Shown in pieces: positions 1 through 9,314 of a stretch of 64,000 nt of DNA (positions are counted from its first letter, which is position 1; every line of letters starts with the position of its first letter). Both the position numbers and the translations under genes were made by a program. This DNA is from Ketobacter sp963922875 (GTDB lineage Bacteria > Pseudomonadota > Gammaproteobacteria > Pseudomonadales > Ketobacteraceae), in contig CAWUJH010000001.1 in the NCBI GenBank assembly GCA_963922875.1, positions 653,265 through 717,264 on the forward strand, in the 5' to 3' direction. The notes beneath the pieces were generated by a model that made no database searches, was not told the origin of the DNA, and saw only the letters and a list, made by a program, of their open reading frames with translations.

Positions 1-348
1 CATATTTCATCAGAAGCTTTTATTAACGATTTGAAACGAGCCATGTTGCGCACAGGGAAAGTTGATTTCGTAGCAGGTAAAGGTGTGCGAGATGATGTAC
101 GCACCGAGCGAGCCGATCAGGAAGCCTATGCGAGCATGAAAACTCAGGCTCAAATGGGTGAAGAAACAGGCGCTGATTTTGCACTTTCAGGCACGATTAA
201 TTCATTTGTGGATAGTGCTGGCGGTAAGCGAGTGACTTCTTATCAGGTGGATCTGCGCTTAATCGATATGACTACCAACCGCGAAACTTGGAATGGTCAG
301 GAAAAGATTCAGAAATTCCAAGAAAAATCGAGCTTTAAGTTGTGGTAA
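1..348 (+). CDS. LpoB-like penicillin-binding protein activator (3' part)
   Basis: Reading frame 1 is open from the first base, so the gene starts outside the window and only about 115 C-terminal residues are seen. The pattern (FINDLKRAMLRTGKVDFV, then GADFALSGTINSFVD, then YQVDLRLIDMTTNRETWNGQ and a final KI..K stretch) is that of the LpoB/YcfM outer-membrane lipoprotein domain, which in E. coli activates PBP1b. The lipobox and N-terminus are not visible. It is followed closely by an LPP20 lipoprotein gene, suggesting one transcript. Family call is fairly sure; a role in peptidoglycan synthesis is inferred from the family. Confidence 0.8.
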   Translation, partial: HISSEAFINDLKRAMLRTGKVDFVAGKGVRDDVRTERADQEAYASMKTQAQMGEETGADFALSGTINSFVDSAGGKRVTSYQVDLRLIDMTTNRETWNGQEKIQKFQEKSSFKLW

Positions 349-350
349 GC

Positions 351-1346
351 ATGAGAGTTATATTCATACCCCTGTTGCTGGTTATTGCAGCCTGCAATGT
401 CACTACACCAATGATCGCGGAAGCTGAAGCTTCCGCGGTACCAGAGTGGGTGATGAATCCACCACAAAAAGCTGGATTTGTCTTTGGTGTTGGCTCTGCA
501 GAAATCTATACAACGGATGGCGAAGCCCTAGATCGAGCGGCGGCAAATGCGCGTAAGAATTTGGCTTCTAATATCCGGGTAGTAGTGCAAAGCACAGATA
601 CTATCCGTACTTCAATAAATGATGGTGCGTTAACGGAATCCATTAACCTTGCCGTTCGTAGTGAGGTTCCTGAATTGGAATTGCCGGGAGTGACCATTGA
701 AAAGAATCAAAAATCGGGTCGAACCCTGTATGCCTTGGCAGTGTTAGATCGAGAAAAGGCACTCAGCGGTTTACGTACTCAGGTGGATTCTGTAAAACAA
801 CAACTGACACCGTTTCTCAGTCGGAATGTGGATAGCTTGCCACCATTAGATCGCTTGCGCCAATTGGTGCCGGCATTGAAACTGTTTGAACAATGGCGTC
901 AGCTCGATGGGAAAATTCGCGACCTCTCTGAAGGCTTGGCCGCTTATCCCATAGAGCCTGAGCACGAAAAGTTAGAGCAGAAAATATACAAAGATATCAA
1001 TAAGATCTCTTTTAAAGTGATGCTGACTGATAAAGACACTTCGTTGCGATCGGGTTTAGTCCAGGCGCTTACTCAAAACGGCATTAGCGTTACCGAGCAG
1101 GGGCAGGCAGACATTACCTTAAAGTACAAAGTGGACTGGAGTGATTTGTTTCGAGGTGACCGGGTTTTTGCGGTAGCTATAGCAAATGTCAGCTTAACGG
1201 ATAGCACTGGTAAAGTGTTCGCTGAGTTGCGCCAAAAAACGAAGGCGGGTTCCACCAATTATAATTATGCTCGCCAGAAAGCTATGGAGAAATTAGCCGA
1301 GCAATTTAGTAAAGACATTAGTGAGCAATTGTTAAATCTTAAATAG
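351..1346 (+). CDS. LPP20-family outer-membrane lipoprotein
   Basis: 331 residues. The ATG at 351 is preferred over the in-frame GTG at 342 because it directly opens a lipoprotein signal: MRVIFIPLLLVIAAC, lipobox IAAC with Cys at about residue 15. The LPP20-like domain follows (PEWVMNPP..AGFVFGVGSAE...ALDRAAANARKNLASNI), typical of FlgP/LPP20 lipoproteins. The C-terminal half (KVMLTDKDTSLRSGLVQALTQNG) is a second domain of unknown role. The start lies 2 bases after the LpoB-like stop, so translation is probably coupled. Function beyond envelope lipoprotein is not known. Confidence 0.75.
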   Translation: MRVIFIPLLLVIAACNVTTPMIAEAEASAVPEWVMNPPQKAGFVFGVGSAEIYTTDGEALDRAAANARKNLASNIRVVVQSTDTIRTSINDGALTESINLAVRSEVPELELPGVTIEKNQKSGRTLYALAVLDREKALSGLRTQVDSVKQQLTPFLSRNVDSLPPLDRLRQLVPALKLFEQWRQLDGKIRDLSEGLAAYPIEPEHEKLEQKIYKDINKISFKVMLTDKDTSLRSGLVQALTQNGISVTEQGQADITLKYKVDWSDLFRGDRVFAVAIANVSLTDSTGKVFAELRQKTKAGSTNYNYARQKAMEKLAEQFSKDISEQLLNLK

Positions 1347-1360
1347 AATCTATTTACTAG

Positions 1361-1387
1361 AATAAGAGGGCGTCCAGCCCTCTTATT
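1361..1387. terminator. Perfect 11-bp stem-loop between two LPP20 genes
   Basis: Arms 1361-1371 and 1377-1387 (AATAAGAGGGC / GCCCTCTTATT) are perfect inverted repeats around a 5-base loop. Stable hairpin placed 14 bp after one stop and 22 bp before the next start; no strong T-run follows beyond the TTATT of the arm, so it may attenuate rather than fully terminate. Confidence 0.65.
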
Positions 1388-1409
1388 CAAATCATTCAAG
1401 TACTATAAT

Positions 1410-2399
1410 ATGGCTTTGAGGTTATTTTTTTTATTGTGTTGTGGTTGGTTGCTCGCCGGTTGCGCCAGTATGGACAGCTATCTAAAAAAATTCCAACCAC
1501 CTGAGTTGCCCGTTTGGGTAGAGTCCCCTCCCAGTGATCAAATGACGTTGTACTCAGTGGGACAGGGTTACAGCCTGATTCAGGCAGAAGAGAATGCCAG
1601 GCACTCGTTAGCGGCTCAGATTCAGAATATTATCGCCAGCAAAGAAGAAGTTTATGTGATACAAGATGGCGACTATTCCAATCAGTATTTTCGACATAAA
1701 TCAGAAAACACCGTTTCTACCTTGATACTGTCTGGGATAAAAGTCATCAAGACAGCCAACACTAGCGACAACTTTTACGTATTAATCAGTCTAGACAAGC
1801 AGACAATGATCAATCAACAAAATGATCAACTTGCCATAGAGTTAGAAACCTTAAAGAATGGTTTGGCTGCTCCAGCGGAGTTGGATTTTGAACATTGGTG
1901 GCAATTAATGGGGTTAGCAGAACTCGTGGCTAGTGTAGAAGCGAAGGTGGCAACGATTAAGGCTTTTACTGGCAGTGCTCCGCTGGAGGCCCAAGAGGCT
2001 CTTACTGTGTATCATCGAGATCTACAGGGTACCGCATCTAATCGGCAGCTGCGATTTAGTAATCGTACTCAATCTAAAGAATTAGACACATTAATTCGAT
2101 CGCAGTTAGAAACCCACGGGGTTGCTGTTGGGCGAGGCTTTTGGGGGGCGCAGCCTGAGCTTGAAATGAATGTTGAGTACCGCAGTCAAACCATTCAGCA
2201 GGAAGTGCACACTGATGGCTTAATTAGGGTTGTACTTAAAGGTAAGAGCGGCGGTGTGTTAGCGCAAAGGGAATGGCGAGCCGATGCTGTGGCGTTAGAA
2301 GATTCGCGCCAATCGCAACAACGAGTCAACAAAAAACTTCATCGGCAGTTATCCCAGGAAAATATCATCGATCAACTATTAAAGGTTTCTCATGAATAG
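1410..2399 (+). CDS. second LPP20-family lipoprotein
   Basis: 329 residues. Lipoprotein signal MALRLFFLLCCGWLLAGC with lipobox LAGC (Cys 18), then the same plan as the previous gene: LPVWVESPPSDQMTLYSVGQGYSLIQAEENARHSLAAQI, the LPP20-like domain, and an unrelated C-terminal half. It is a diverged paralogue of the upstream lipoprotein. The stop overlaps the next gene by 8 bp, so the two are translationally coupled. LPP20 proteins elsewhere act in outer-membrane or flagellar structures (FlgP), but no flagellar genes are seen here. Confidence 0.7.
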   Translation: MALRLFFLLCCGWLLAGCASMDSYLKKFQPPELPVWVESPPSDQMTLYSVGQGYSLIQAEENARHSLAAQIQNIIASKEEVYVIQDGDYSNQYFRHKSENTVSTLILSGIKVIKTANTSDNFYVLISLDKQTMINQQNDQLAIELETLKNGLAAPAELDFEHWWQLMGLAELVASVEAKVATIKAFTGSAPLEAQEALTVYHRDLQGTASNRQLRFSNRTQSKELDTLIRSQLETHGVAVGRGFWGAQPELEMNVEYRSQTIQQEVHTDGLIRVVLKGKSGGVLAQREWRADAVALEDSRQSQQRVNKKLHRQLSQENIIDQLLKVSHE

Positions 2400-3465
2400 T
2401 GTTTTCACTTGTATTCTTGCCGGGCTGGCGGGCTTGATGTTTGTCGGACAAATGACCGGTTGCACCTTGGTTGAGAAATACACGAATCCTCAATCGGAAG
2501 CCGGTGAGTTGTCGACAGCGCAGTTTCCACCGGAGCGTACCTCAGAACTTGAAGTGGCGGATGTTGAGCTACGGGAGTTTGAGCTAGAAGGCAGCCCGCT
2601 CTATGTGATGTTCGATATCATTGAAATTGAGCAAGACGATTTAAATATATTGCCACAGCTTAATCGAGGGGTGCGGAATGTACTCAGTGATCAATTGGTG
2701 AAAGTAGAGCGACCGGGCCAGAAACGCTCGATACAGCAGTATCGTGAAGAGATTAAACGGGCAGAAGCCAAAGGTGGTGAGGGATACACTGGTAGTCAGA
2801 TTGTGAATTATCTGATGACAGGGCGCTTGGAACTGTCTTCTTTACGAACTCGTTATGAGCCGCCTTCTTTTACTTGCACTCTGCGTAAGGACGATTGCCT
2901 GGGCATCTGTGAGTATGAGGTGAGAGCTCGATTATCCTTGGAAGTGGAAAAGTTTCCTGAATTGCGACGGCTGGATAAATGGATATTGGAAACCTCAGCA
3001 TCGGATAGTTTTCCAGTAAAAGATCAGTGTCCTACCCACAATCTTAATAATCCCCATCCAGTATTTCCTAAGCTAGTAGATAAGATCGCAGATCGAATGA
3101 TTAGCTGCAGCCGTGCACCGATGGAAGACTTTTTTGTCAGTCAGGCTTACATAACCAATTATTATAGTGATGGCCAAAGATTTTGGTTTGTGACGAGTGG
3201 TGGTCGTGCAGCGGGTTTTGAAAAAGGTGATGATGTCGTGGTGGAGCGGTTGGATCATTTCTCCCAGGGCTCGGAATCCGGCTCAATGGATGGCACTTAT
3301 CGCACTGTTGCTAAGGCCGAAATTGTGAAACTCTATGATAAGCATAGTGTCATTGCGGTGGAGAATCAGGCAATCGCTAACCAGCTCAAAGTGCATGATC
3401 GAGTGCGGTTAAAACCCAGCCGTTTGATTCCCAATGTATTCTGCTCCATAGTACTCAAAAACTAG
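2392..3465 (+). CDS. outer-membrane lipoprotein of unknown function
   Basis: 357 residues, start ATG overlapping the previous stop. Signal with lipobox MTGC (Cys about 24). The N-terminal half (ELEGSPLYVMFDIIEIEQDDLNILPQ, NYLMTGRLELSS) has the look of the CsgG/LpoB fold that binds other envelope proteins; a Cys-rich stretch CTLRKDDCLGICEYEV may form disulphides. The C-terminal part (SGGRAAGFEKGDDVVVERL and VHDRVRLKPS) is beta-rich and SH3-like, reminiscent of the FlgT C-terminus. These resemblances are weak. Context with LpoB and two LPP20 lipoproteins suggests an outer-membrane assembly working with them. Confidence 0.6.
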   Translation: MNSVFTCILAGLAGLMFVGQMTGCTLVEKYTNPQSEAGELSTAQFPPERTSELEVADVELREFELEGSPLYVMFDIIEIEQDDLNILPQLNRGVRNVLSDQLVKVERPGQKRSIQQYREEIKRAEAKGGEGYTGSQIVNYLMTGRLELSSLRTRYEPPSFTCTLRKDDCLGICEYEVRARLSLEVEKFPELRRLDKWILETSASDSFPVKDQCPTHNLNNPHPVFPKLVDKIADRMISCSRAPMEDFFVSQAYITNYYSDGQRFWFVTSGGRAAGFEKGDDVVVERLDHFSQGSESGSMDGTYRTVAKAEIVKLYDKHSVIAVENQAIANQLKVHDRVRLKPSRLIPNVFCSIVLKN

Positions 3466-3575
3466 CCATTGAACTTCCTGCCTGATGTCCGTTGTCTGGG
3501 CTCAATACGCTGAGTAATGATTCTATCTTTATTAACTGGTAATAATATGGGCTTGGTCCTAAAACCGGAGGATTT

Positions 3576-4499
3576 GTGGATCCTATAATTTCCGTAGAAA
3601 ATGTGAGTAAAGTGTATAACGGTGGCTTTCAAGCGCTGAAAAATGTCTCCTTATCCATCAATAGTGGTGAAATATTTGCCCTGCTCGGACCGAATGGAGC
3701 CGGTAAAACCACGCTAATCAGCATAGTTTGCGGTATTGTTAATCCCTCATCCGGGCGTGTACTGGCGGACAGTCATGATGTGGTAAAAGACTACCGGGCG
3801 GCGCGCTCCAAGATTGGTTTAGTACCGCAAGAACTGTCTACGGATGCTTTTGAAAATGTCTGGAACGCCGTGTCTTTTAGTCGTGGATTGTTTGGTAAAT
3901 CCCGCAATGATGCCCATATCGAAAAGGTATTGCGGGACCTTTCATTGTGGGAAAAACGTAATGCTCGCATTATGGAGCTTTCCGGTGGCATGAAGCGACG
4001 GGTACTGATTGCCAAAGCGTTGTCCCATGAACCAAAAATCTTGTTTCTTGATGAACCTACTGCCGGTGTGGACGTAGAGTTACGCCGGGATATGTGGCAA
4101 ATGGTGCGTGAGTTACGGGAGCAAGGTGTGACCATTATCCTCACAACCCACTATATTGAAGAAGCAGAGGAGATGGCGGATCGTATCGGTGTCATCAACA
4201 AGGGTGAAATTATTCTGGTAGAAGAAAAACAATCGTTAATGCAGAAGTTGGGTAAGAAGGAGCTGACATTGACTTTGCAGGAAGTCCTCACGGATATTCC
4301 ACCGTCGGTGTCTCACTTGCCCCTCGCTTTGGCCGACGACGGTTATAGCCTTACCTATACCTTTGACACCCAAAGCACAGAACAAACCGGTATTGCGGAA
4401 GTATTACGCCAATTGAATCAAGCCGGTATTGATTTCAAAGATATACATTCCAGCCAAAGTTCTTTAGAAGATATCTTTGTCAGTCTGGTACAGGAGTGA
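3576..4499 (+). CDS. yadG: ABC-2 exporter ATPase, YadG type
   Basis: 307 residues, same length as E. coli YadG (308) and matching it along its length. Walker A GPNGAGKT at 38-45, Q-loop LVPQE, signature LSGGMKRR near 135, Walker B FLDEPTAGVD near 157, H-loop TTHYIEEAE. GTG start at 3576, with GGAGGA at 3567-3572. It pairs with the membrane subunit directly downstream (start codons of the two overlap the stop region). The substrate of YadGH is unknown; an envelope or lipid export role is inferred from the family. Confidence 0.9.
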   Translation: MDPIISVENVSKVYNGGFQALKNVSLSINSGEIFALLGPNGAGKTTLISIVCGIVNPSSGRVLADSHDVVKDYRAARSKIGLVPQELSTDAFENVWNAVSFSRGLFGKSRNDAHIEKVLRDLSLWEKRNARIMELSGGMKRRVLIAKALSHEPKILFLDEPTAGVDVELRRDMWQMVRELREQGVTIILTTHYIEEAEEMADRIGVINKGEIILVEEKQSLMQKLGKKELTLTLQEVLTDIPPSVSHLPLALADDGYSLTYTFDTQSTEQTGIAEVLRQLNQAGIDFKDIHSSQSSLEDIFVSLVQE

Positions 4500-4501
4500 A
4501 A

Positions 4502-5263
4502 ATGAATTTCTACGCGATACGCGCCATCTATAAATTTGAAATGGCTCGAACTTTTCGTACTTTGATGCAAAGCATCGCTTCGCCGGTGTTATCTACAGCG
4601 CTGTACTTTGTGGTGTTTGGTTCGGCTATTGGTTCCCGCATGGTAGAGATTGACGGCATTAGTTATGGTGCTTTTATTATTCCTGGCCTGATGATGCTGA
4701 CGTTGCTTAGCCAGAGTATCTCTAACGCGTCCTTTGGTATCTATTTCCCGCGTTTTTCCGGGACCATTTATGAAGTGCTTTCGGCACCGATTTCTTATGC
4801 GGAAATATTAATTGGTTATGTGGGCGCTGCGGCGAGTAAATCCATTTTGGTAGGTTTTTTAATTCTAATAACCGCGCGTTTTTTTGTGGCCTATGAAATT
4901 CAACATCCAGTGTGGATGCTGGCGTTTCTGGTATTGACCTCGGTCACTTTCAGTTTGTTTGGTTTTATTATCGGATTGTGGGCCGATGGTTTTGAAAAAC
5001 TCCAGTTGATTCCCTTGATGGTGATAACTCCGCTGGCCTTTCTTGGGGGTAGTTTCTATTCCATCAGTATGCTACCACCCTTCTGGCAAACGGTGACTCT
5101 GTTTAATCCCGTAGTGTATTTGATCAGTGGTTTCCGCTGGAGTTTTTATGGTGTCGCGGATATTAACGTTGGCCTGAGCTTAACCATGATCCTGGTCTTC
5201 TTATTATTGTGCCTGGGTGTTGTTGTCTGGATCTTCAAGACGGGATATCGACTGAAAGATTGA
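4502..5263 (+). CDS. yadH: ABC-2 exporter membrane subunit, YadH type
   Basis: 253 residues with six predicted membrane segments and the ABC-2 permease signature (FNPVVYLISGFRWSFYG). An in-frame GTG at 4496 lies inside the ribosome-binding site CAGGAG (4491-4496), so ATG 4502 is the likely start. It forms an inner-membrane complex with the preceding ATPase. The gene ends 3 bp before the convergent epimerase gene. Confidence 0.88.
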   Translation: MNFYAIRAIYKFEMARTFRTLMQSIASPVLSTALYFVVFGSAIGSRMVEIDGISYGAFIIPGLMMLTLLSQSISNASFGIYFPRFSGTIYEVLSAPISYAEILIGYVGAAASKSILVGFLILITARFFVAYEIQHPVWMLAFLVLTSVTFSLFGFIIGLWADGFEKLQLIPLMVITPLAFLGGSFYSISMLPPFWQTVTLFNPVVYLISGFRWSFYGVADINVGLSLTMILVFLLLCLGVVVWIFKTGYRLKD

Positions 5264-5266
5264 AGC

Positions 5267-6121
5267 TTATTTCCCCGAGGTCATTTTAATGCGTTGGATC
5301 ATTTCCTCGTAGCCCTCGCGAAATGTTGGATATTTGAACTCATACCCAGCCGCCAACAGGCGAGCATTATCACAGCGTTTATTCTGGCTGCTGTCGCTAA
5401 TGTTTTCCACCTTGGGTGCTGGGGCGAGTAAGCGTTTGGCGAGCCAATGAATTACATCAAATTCGCTGGCAGGCTCGCAATCTACCGCCAGGTAGCAATC
5501 TTCAAGCTGTGGATTGTAGCGCTCCGCTAGGGCGATTAAATAGGCCAACACCCCAACGCAGTCATCCTGATGAATGCGATTAGTGTACTTAGCAGGCTTC
5601 TGTTGTACCGTGGTGCCGTTGCGGACATTATCCAGCATGCGGGTTCGGTTGCCGCCGTAAATACCGCCAAAACGTACATTCGTAGTGGGGAAAGGTGCAT
5701 CCGCCAATTGTTGCTCTGTTGCCACTATAATCTTGCCGTTATAACGTTCTGGTTTGGTGTCGCTGAGTTCATTGACCCAGCTACCATCGGTCTGGTGATA
5801 AACGGCTGTACTGGAGACAAAGAAAAAGCGCTGTGGTCTTTGTTCTTTTAGTGTCTCTATCAGATTATTTACACCGTCAAAATAAGCCGATTGATAGGCT
5901 TTTTCTCCCCGAGTGTCAGGGGTTGCGGTGTAAATTATGTAATCGAGCTTTGGTGGAAGGAGATCAGGATCCAGGGGGGCTGTGAGATCCGCACGAATTC
6001 TAGTGAAAGGTAATGGGGTATCTGAACGACGCAAACCAAACACGTCATGCCCTTGGGTTTGCAGTTGGCTGCCCAATTGAATTCCGATACTGCCGCATCC
6101 CGCGATTAATATTCGTGCCAT
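5267..6121 (-). CDS. YeeZ-like NAD(P)-dependent epimerase/SDR
   Basis: 284 residues, extended SDR family. The N-terminal nucleotide-binding motif is GCGSIGIQLG with RR following, the arrangement of the atypical YeeZ group. FVSSTAVYHQTDGSWVNE and NVRFGGIYG mark the SDR core. The usual YxxxK is not obvious, as in many atypical SDRs, so a catalytic role is uncertain. Divergent from oxyR with 131 bp between them. Confidence 0.75.
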   Translation of the reverse strand: MARILIAGCGSIGIQLGSQLQTQGHDVFGLRRSDTPLPFTRIRADLTAPLDPDLLPPKLDYIIYTATPDTRGEKAYQSAYFDGVNNLIETLKEQRPQRFFFVSSTAVYHQTDGSWVNELSDTKPERYNGKIIVATEQQLADAPFPTTNVRFGGIYGGNRTRMLDNVRNGTTVQQKPAKYTNRIHQDDCVGVLAYLIALAERYNPQLEDCYLAVDCEPASEFDVIHWLAKRLLAPAPKVENISDSSQNKRCDNARLLAAGYEFKYPTFREGYEEMIQRIKMTSGK

Positions 6122-6252
6122 GTTAAGCCCTTTTTGTTGGGTCGTGTAACCCTGAGAGTTGATAGACAGAGTTTTCGTTGATTTAGACCACGATCAATAT
6201 ATGCTATCGTTTTCAACACTAGCTTGCCACTTCCCTTGTAGGTTTTCATGCG

Positions 6253-7161
6253 ATGACGCTTACCGAATTAAAATATATTGTGACCTTGGCCCAGGAGCGC
6301 CATTTCCGGCGCGCCGCAGAACGTTGTTTTGTTAGTCAGCCTACTCTTAGCGTGGCGATTAAAAAGCTAGAAGATGAGTTAGATGTGACGATATTTGAGC
6401 GAAATCGTTCCGATGTTCGGGTTACTATGGCGGGAGAGCGCATTGTTGAACAAGCGCGAAAAGTGCTGGAAGAAGCGGAATTGGTTAAGCAGATTGCGCA
6501 AGAAGGTAAAGGTCAGTTGAATCTGCCCTTGCGTGTTGGTGCCATTTTCACGGTAGGGCCCTATTTGTTTCCCCACTTGATTCGCAGCATCAAACCTATC
6601 GCACCTGAAATGCCTCTGATTCTGGAAGAAAATTACACCAGCGTTTTACGCCAGAAATTACGTAATGGTGAGCTGGATTGTATTATTATTTCGCTACCCT
6701 TTGAGGAGCCTGATGTAGAGATTCAGGATCTCTACGACGAACCCTTCGAAGTGTTAATTCCTGCCCGTCACCCGTTGGCCCAGCAGGAAAAAATTACCCG
6801 CAAGCAATTGGAAAAAGAAAATATTCTATTGTTGGGCGAGGGGCACTGTTTTCGTGATCAGGTGTTGAATGCCTGCCCCGGTATTCTCAAGGCGGGAGAC
6901 AGCCATTTACCCCAAGGAACCTCATTAGAAACCCTGCGCCATATGGTGGCTTCTGGCCTGGGGTTAACCATTTTGCCCAGTTCTTCTTCGGATCGACATA
7001 TTTATGATAGTGATACCTTAGTGGAGCGACCATTTGCCGGCAAAACACCGTATCGGCGCGTGTCGGTGGTGTGGCGCAAGCGTTTTGCCCGGCCTAAAGC
7101 GGTGGAAGTATTGGTGCAAGCCATTTCCAGCTGTACGTTGCAGGGAGCCGCGGCGGTCTAG
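6253..7161 (+). CDS. oxyR: hydrogen peroxide sensor OxyR (LysR family)
   Basis: 302 residues. N-terminal winged helix-turn-helix (MTLTELKYIVTLAQERHFRRAAERC, SQPTLSVAIKKLE) and C-terminal effector domain. The two redox cysteines stand at 199 and 208 in HCFRDQVLNAC, exactly the spacing of E. coli OxyR, so this is a peroxide-sensing activator rather than a generic LysR protein. recG follows 5 bp later, the oxyR-recG order known in Pseudomonas, implying co-transcription. Confidence 0.95.
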   Translation: MTLTELKYIVTLAQERHFRRAAERCFVSQPTLSVAIKKLEDELDVTIFERNRSDVRVTMAGERIVEQARKVLEEAELVKQIAQEGKGQLNLPLRVGAIFTVGPYLFPHLIRSIKPIAPEMPLILEENYTSVLRQKLRNGELDCIIISLPFEEPDVEIQDLYDEPFEVLIPARHPLAQQEKITRKQLEKENILLLGEGHCFRDQVLNACPGILKAGDSHLPQGTSLETLRHMVASGLGLTILPSSSSDRHIYDSDTLVERPFAGKTPYRRVSVVWRKRFARPKAVEVLVQAISSCTLQGAAAV

Positions 7162-7166
7162 CGATT

Positions 7167-9236
7167 ATGGATTTTTTTGCGGGGACTCCAGTCACTGAGC
7201 TAAAAGGCGTGGGGGCAGCTCAGGCTGAGAAACTCGCCCGGCTGGGTATCCGTAATCTGCAAGATGTTTTATTCCACTTGCCGTTTCGTTATCAGGATCG
7301 CACGCGTATCGTACCTATTGGTGCGACTCGGGATGGTACGGAAGCGATGATTCAAGGCCGGGTGTTAATGGCGGATGTGGTGATGAGGAAACGGCGCACT
7401 TTATTGTGTCGTATCGAAGATGGCAGTGGCCAAATTCATTTACGCTTTTTTCATTTTTCCGCCAGTCAGAAAAATCAATTCGAAATAGGCAAAACCGTGC
7501 GTTGTTATGGCGAGGTCCGGGTGACGGGTTTGGGCAAAGAAATGGCCCATCCAGAGTACCGGATGATGGATGACCCCCAGGCCCCGGTTGATGCGGCGCT
7601 CACTGCGGTGTACCCGGCGACAGAAGGTATTCAACAGCCCACCTTGCGCAAGCTTAGTGATCAGGTGTTACGCTTACTGGGAAAATCCCAAGCGCTGGCC
7701 GAGCTGTTGCCAGCTTTACCGGGGGAATATCCGTCGCTAATTGAAGCCTTGCGTTATGTGCATCGGCCACCACCCGAGGCCCCGGTTCAGCATTTACTGG
7801 ACGGCACTCATATTGCGCAACAACGGCTTGCGTTGGAGGAGCTGGTTGCCCACCATTTGAGCTTGCTAAAGCTGCGCCAGCGCATCAAACAGCAAGCCTC
7901 ACTGCAAATAAATTCAGACTCACCCCTGGCCGCAAAACTGCTGGCGCAATTACCTTTTTCACCCACCGCCGCGCAGCAGCGAGTACAGGCGGAAATTACC
8001 CAGGACTTAGTTCAGCCTCATCCCATGTTGCGCCTGGTGCAGGGCGATGTGGGTTCCGGGAAAACCCTGGTGGCGGCTTTGGCTGCAGCCCAGGTGATTG
8101 ATGCGGGTTATCAGGTTGCGCTAATGGCACCTACGGAAATTCTCGCAGAACAACACTATCATGCATTTTTGGAATGGTTTGAACCACTGGGTATCCGCGT
8201 GGCTTGGTTGGCCGGTAAGTTAAAAGGTAAAAAGCGTAATGAACAGTTGGCCTTGATGGCTACGGGCAGCGCGCAAATGGTGGTGGGCACTCATGCCTTG
8301 TTTCAAGCGGAGGTGATCTATCGTCAACTGGGCTTGGTGATTATTGACGAGCAGCATCGGTTTGGTGTGCACCAGCGCTTGGCGCTGAAACAGAAGGCGC
8401 AAGCCTCCGGCCTGATTCCTCACCAATTAATTATGACGGCGACACCCATCCCCCGCACCTTAGCCATGAGCGCCTATGCGGATCTGGATACTTCCGTGAT
8501 CGATGAGTTGCCGCCAGGCCGAACACCGGTAAAAACCGTGGTGGTGGATAACCAACGGCGGGCGGAAGTTGTGGCGCGGGTTCGCCATGCCTGCGCGGAA
8601 GGGCGGCAGGTTTACTGGGTGTGTACTCTAATTGAAGATTCAGAAGTGCTGGAATGTCAGGCGGCCGAGAATACGGCGGAACAATTGCAAAAGTTGCTAC
8701 CGGATATTGCCGTTGGGCTGGTGCACGGACGGTTGAAGTCCACTGAAAAAGCGGAGGTAATGGATCAGTTCAAACAAGGCCAGTTACAGGTATTGGTGGC
8801 CACCACAGTGATTGAAGTGGGGGTTAACGTGCCCAATGCCAGCGTTATGATTATAGAGAATCCCGAGCGCTTGGGTTTGGCCCAGTTGCACCAGTTACGC
8901 GGACGAGTCGGTCGCGGCTCTACCGAAAGTTTTTGCTTGCTAATGTATCAGTCGCCGTTGTCCAAACAAGGTAAAGCGCGTTTGGAAATTATGCGGGAAA
9001 CCAACGATGGTTTTGTTATTGCCGAGAAGGATTTAATGCTGCGCGGGCCGGGAGAAGTACTTGGAACCCGGCAAACCGGTGATATGAATTTTCGCATCGC
9101 CGACCTGATGCGTGATCAACATCTGTTGGAATCCAGTAAAACAATCGCCAGCCAATTGTTGGTGCAGCAGCCCCACAATAGCGAGCGTTTAATCCAACGC
9201 TGGTTGGGAGAGGCGGCACAATATGGTGAGGTATAA
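7167..9236 (+). CDS. recG: ATP-dependent DNA helicase RecG
   Basis: 689 residues, full length (E. coli RecG 693). N-terminal wedge/OB domain (VTELKGVGAAQAEKLARLGI; FRYQDRTR), Walker A GDVGSGKT near 293, DEQH box near 392, helicase motif VI QLRGRVGRG near 575 and C-terminal TRQTG. It remodels stalled replication forks and Holliday junctions. Probably transcribed with oxyR. Confidence 0.97.
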   Translation: MDFFAGTPVTELKGVGAAQAEKLARLGIRNLQDVLFHLPFRYQDRTRIVPIGATRDGTEAMIQGRVLMADVVMRKRRTLLCRIEDGSGQIHLRFFHFSASQKNQFEIGKTVRCYGEVRVTGLGKEMAHPEYRMMDDPQAPVDAALTAVYPATEGIQQPTLRKLSDQVLRLLGKSQALAELLPALPGEYPSLIEALRYVHRPPPEAPVQHLLDGTHIAQQRLALEELVAHHLSLLKLRQRIKQQASLQINSDSPLAAKLLAQLPFSPTAAQQRVQAEITQDLVQPHPMLRLVQGDVGSGKTLVAALAAAQVIDAGYQVALMAPTEILAEQHYHAFLEWFEPLGIRVAWLAGKLKGKKRNEQLALMATGSAQMVVGTHALFQAEVIYRQLGLVIIDEQHRFGVHQRLALKQKAQASGLIPHQLIMTATPIPRTLAMSAYADLDTSVIDELPPGRTPVKTVVVDNQRRAEVVARVRHACAEGRQVYWVCTLIEDSEVLECQAAENTAEQLQKLLPDIAVGLVHGRLKSTEKAEVMDQFKQGQLQVLVATTVIEVGVNVPNASVMIIENPERLGLAQLHQLRGRVGRGSTESFCLLMYQSPLSKQGKARLEIMRETNDGFVIAEKDLMLRGPGEVLGTRQTGDMNFRIADLMRDQHLLESSKTIASQLLVQQPHNSERLIQRWLGEAAQYGEV

Positions 9237-9314
9237 GTGGTGAGTTCTAAATGGCGATGACTCGAATTTTAAAGGCTAGATTGATAAGGGACAGATGGTG
9301 AGGTTCAAAAAACA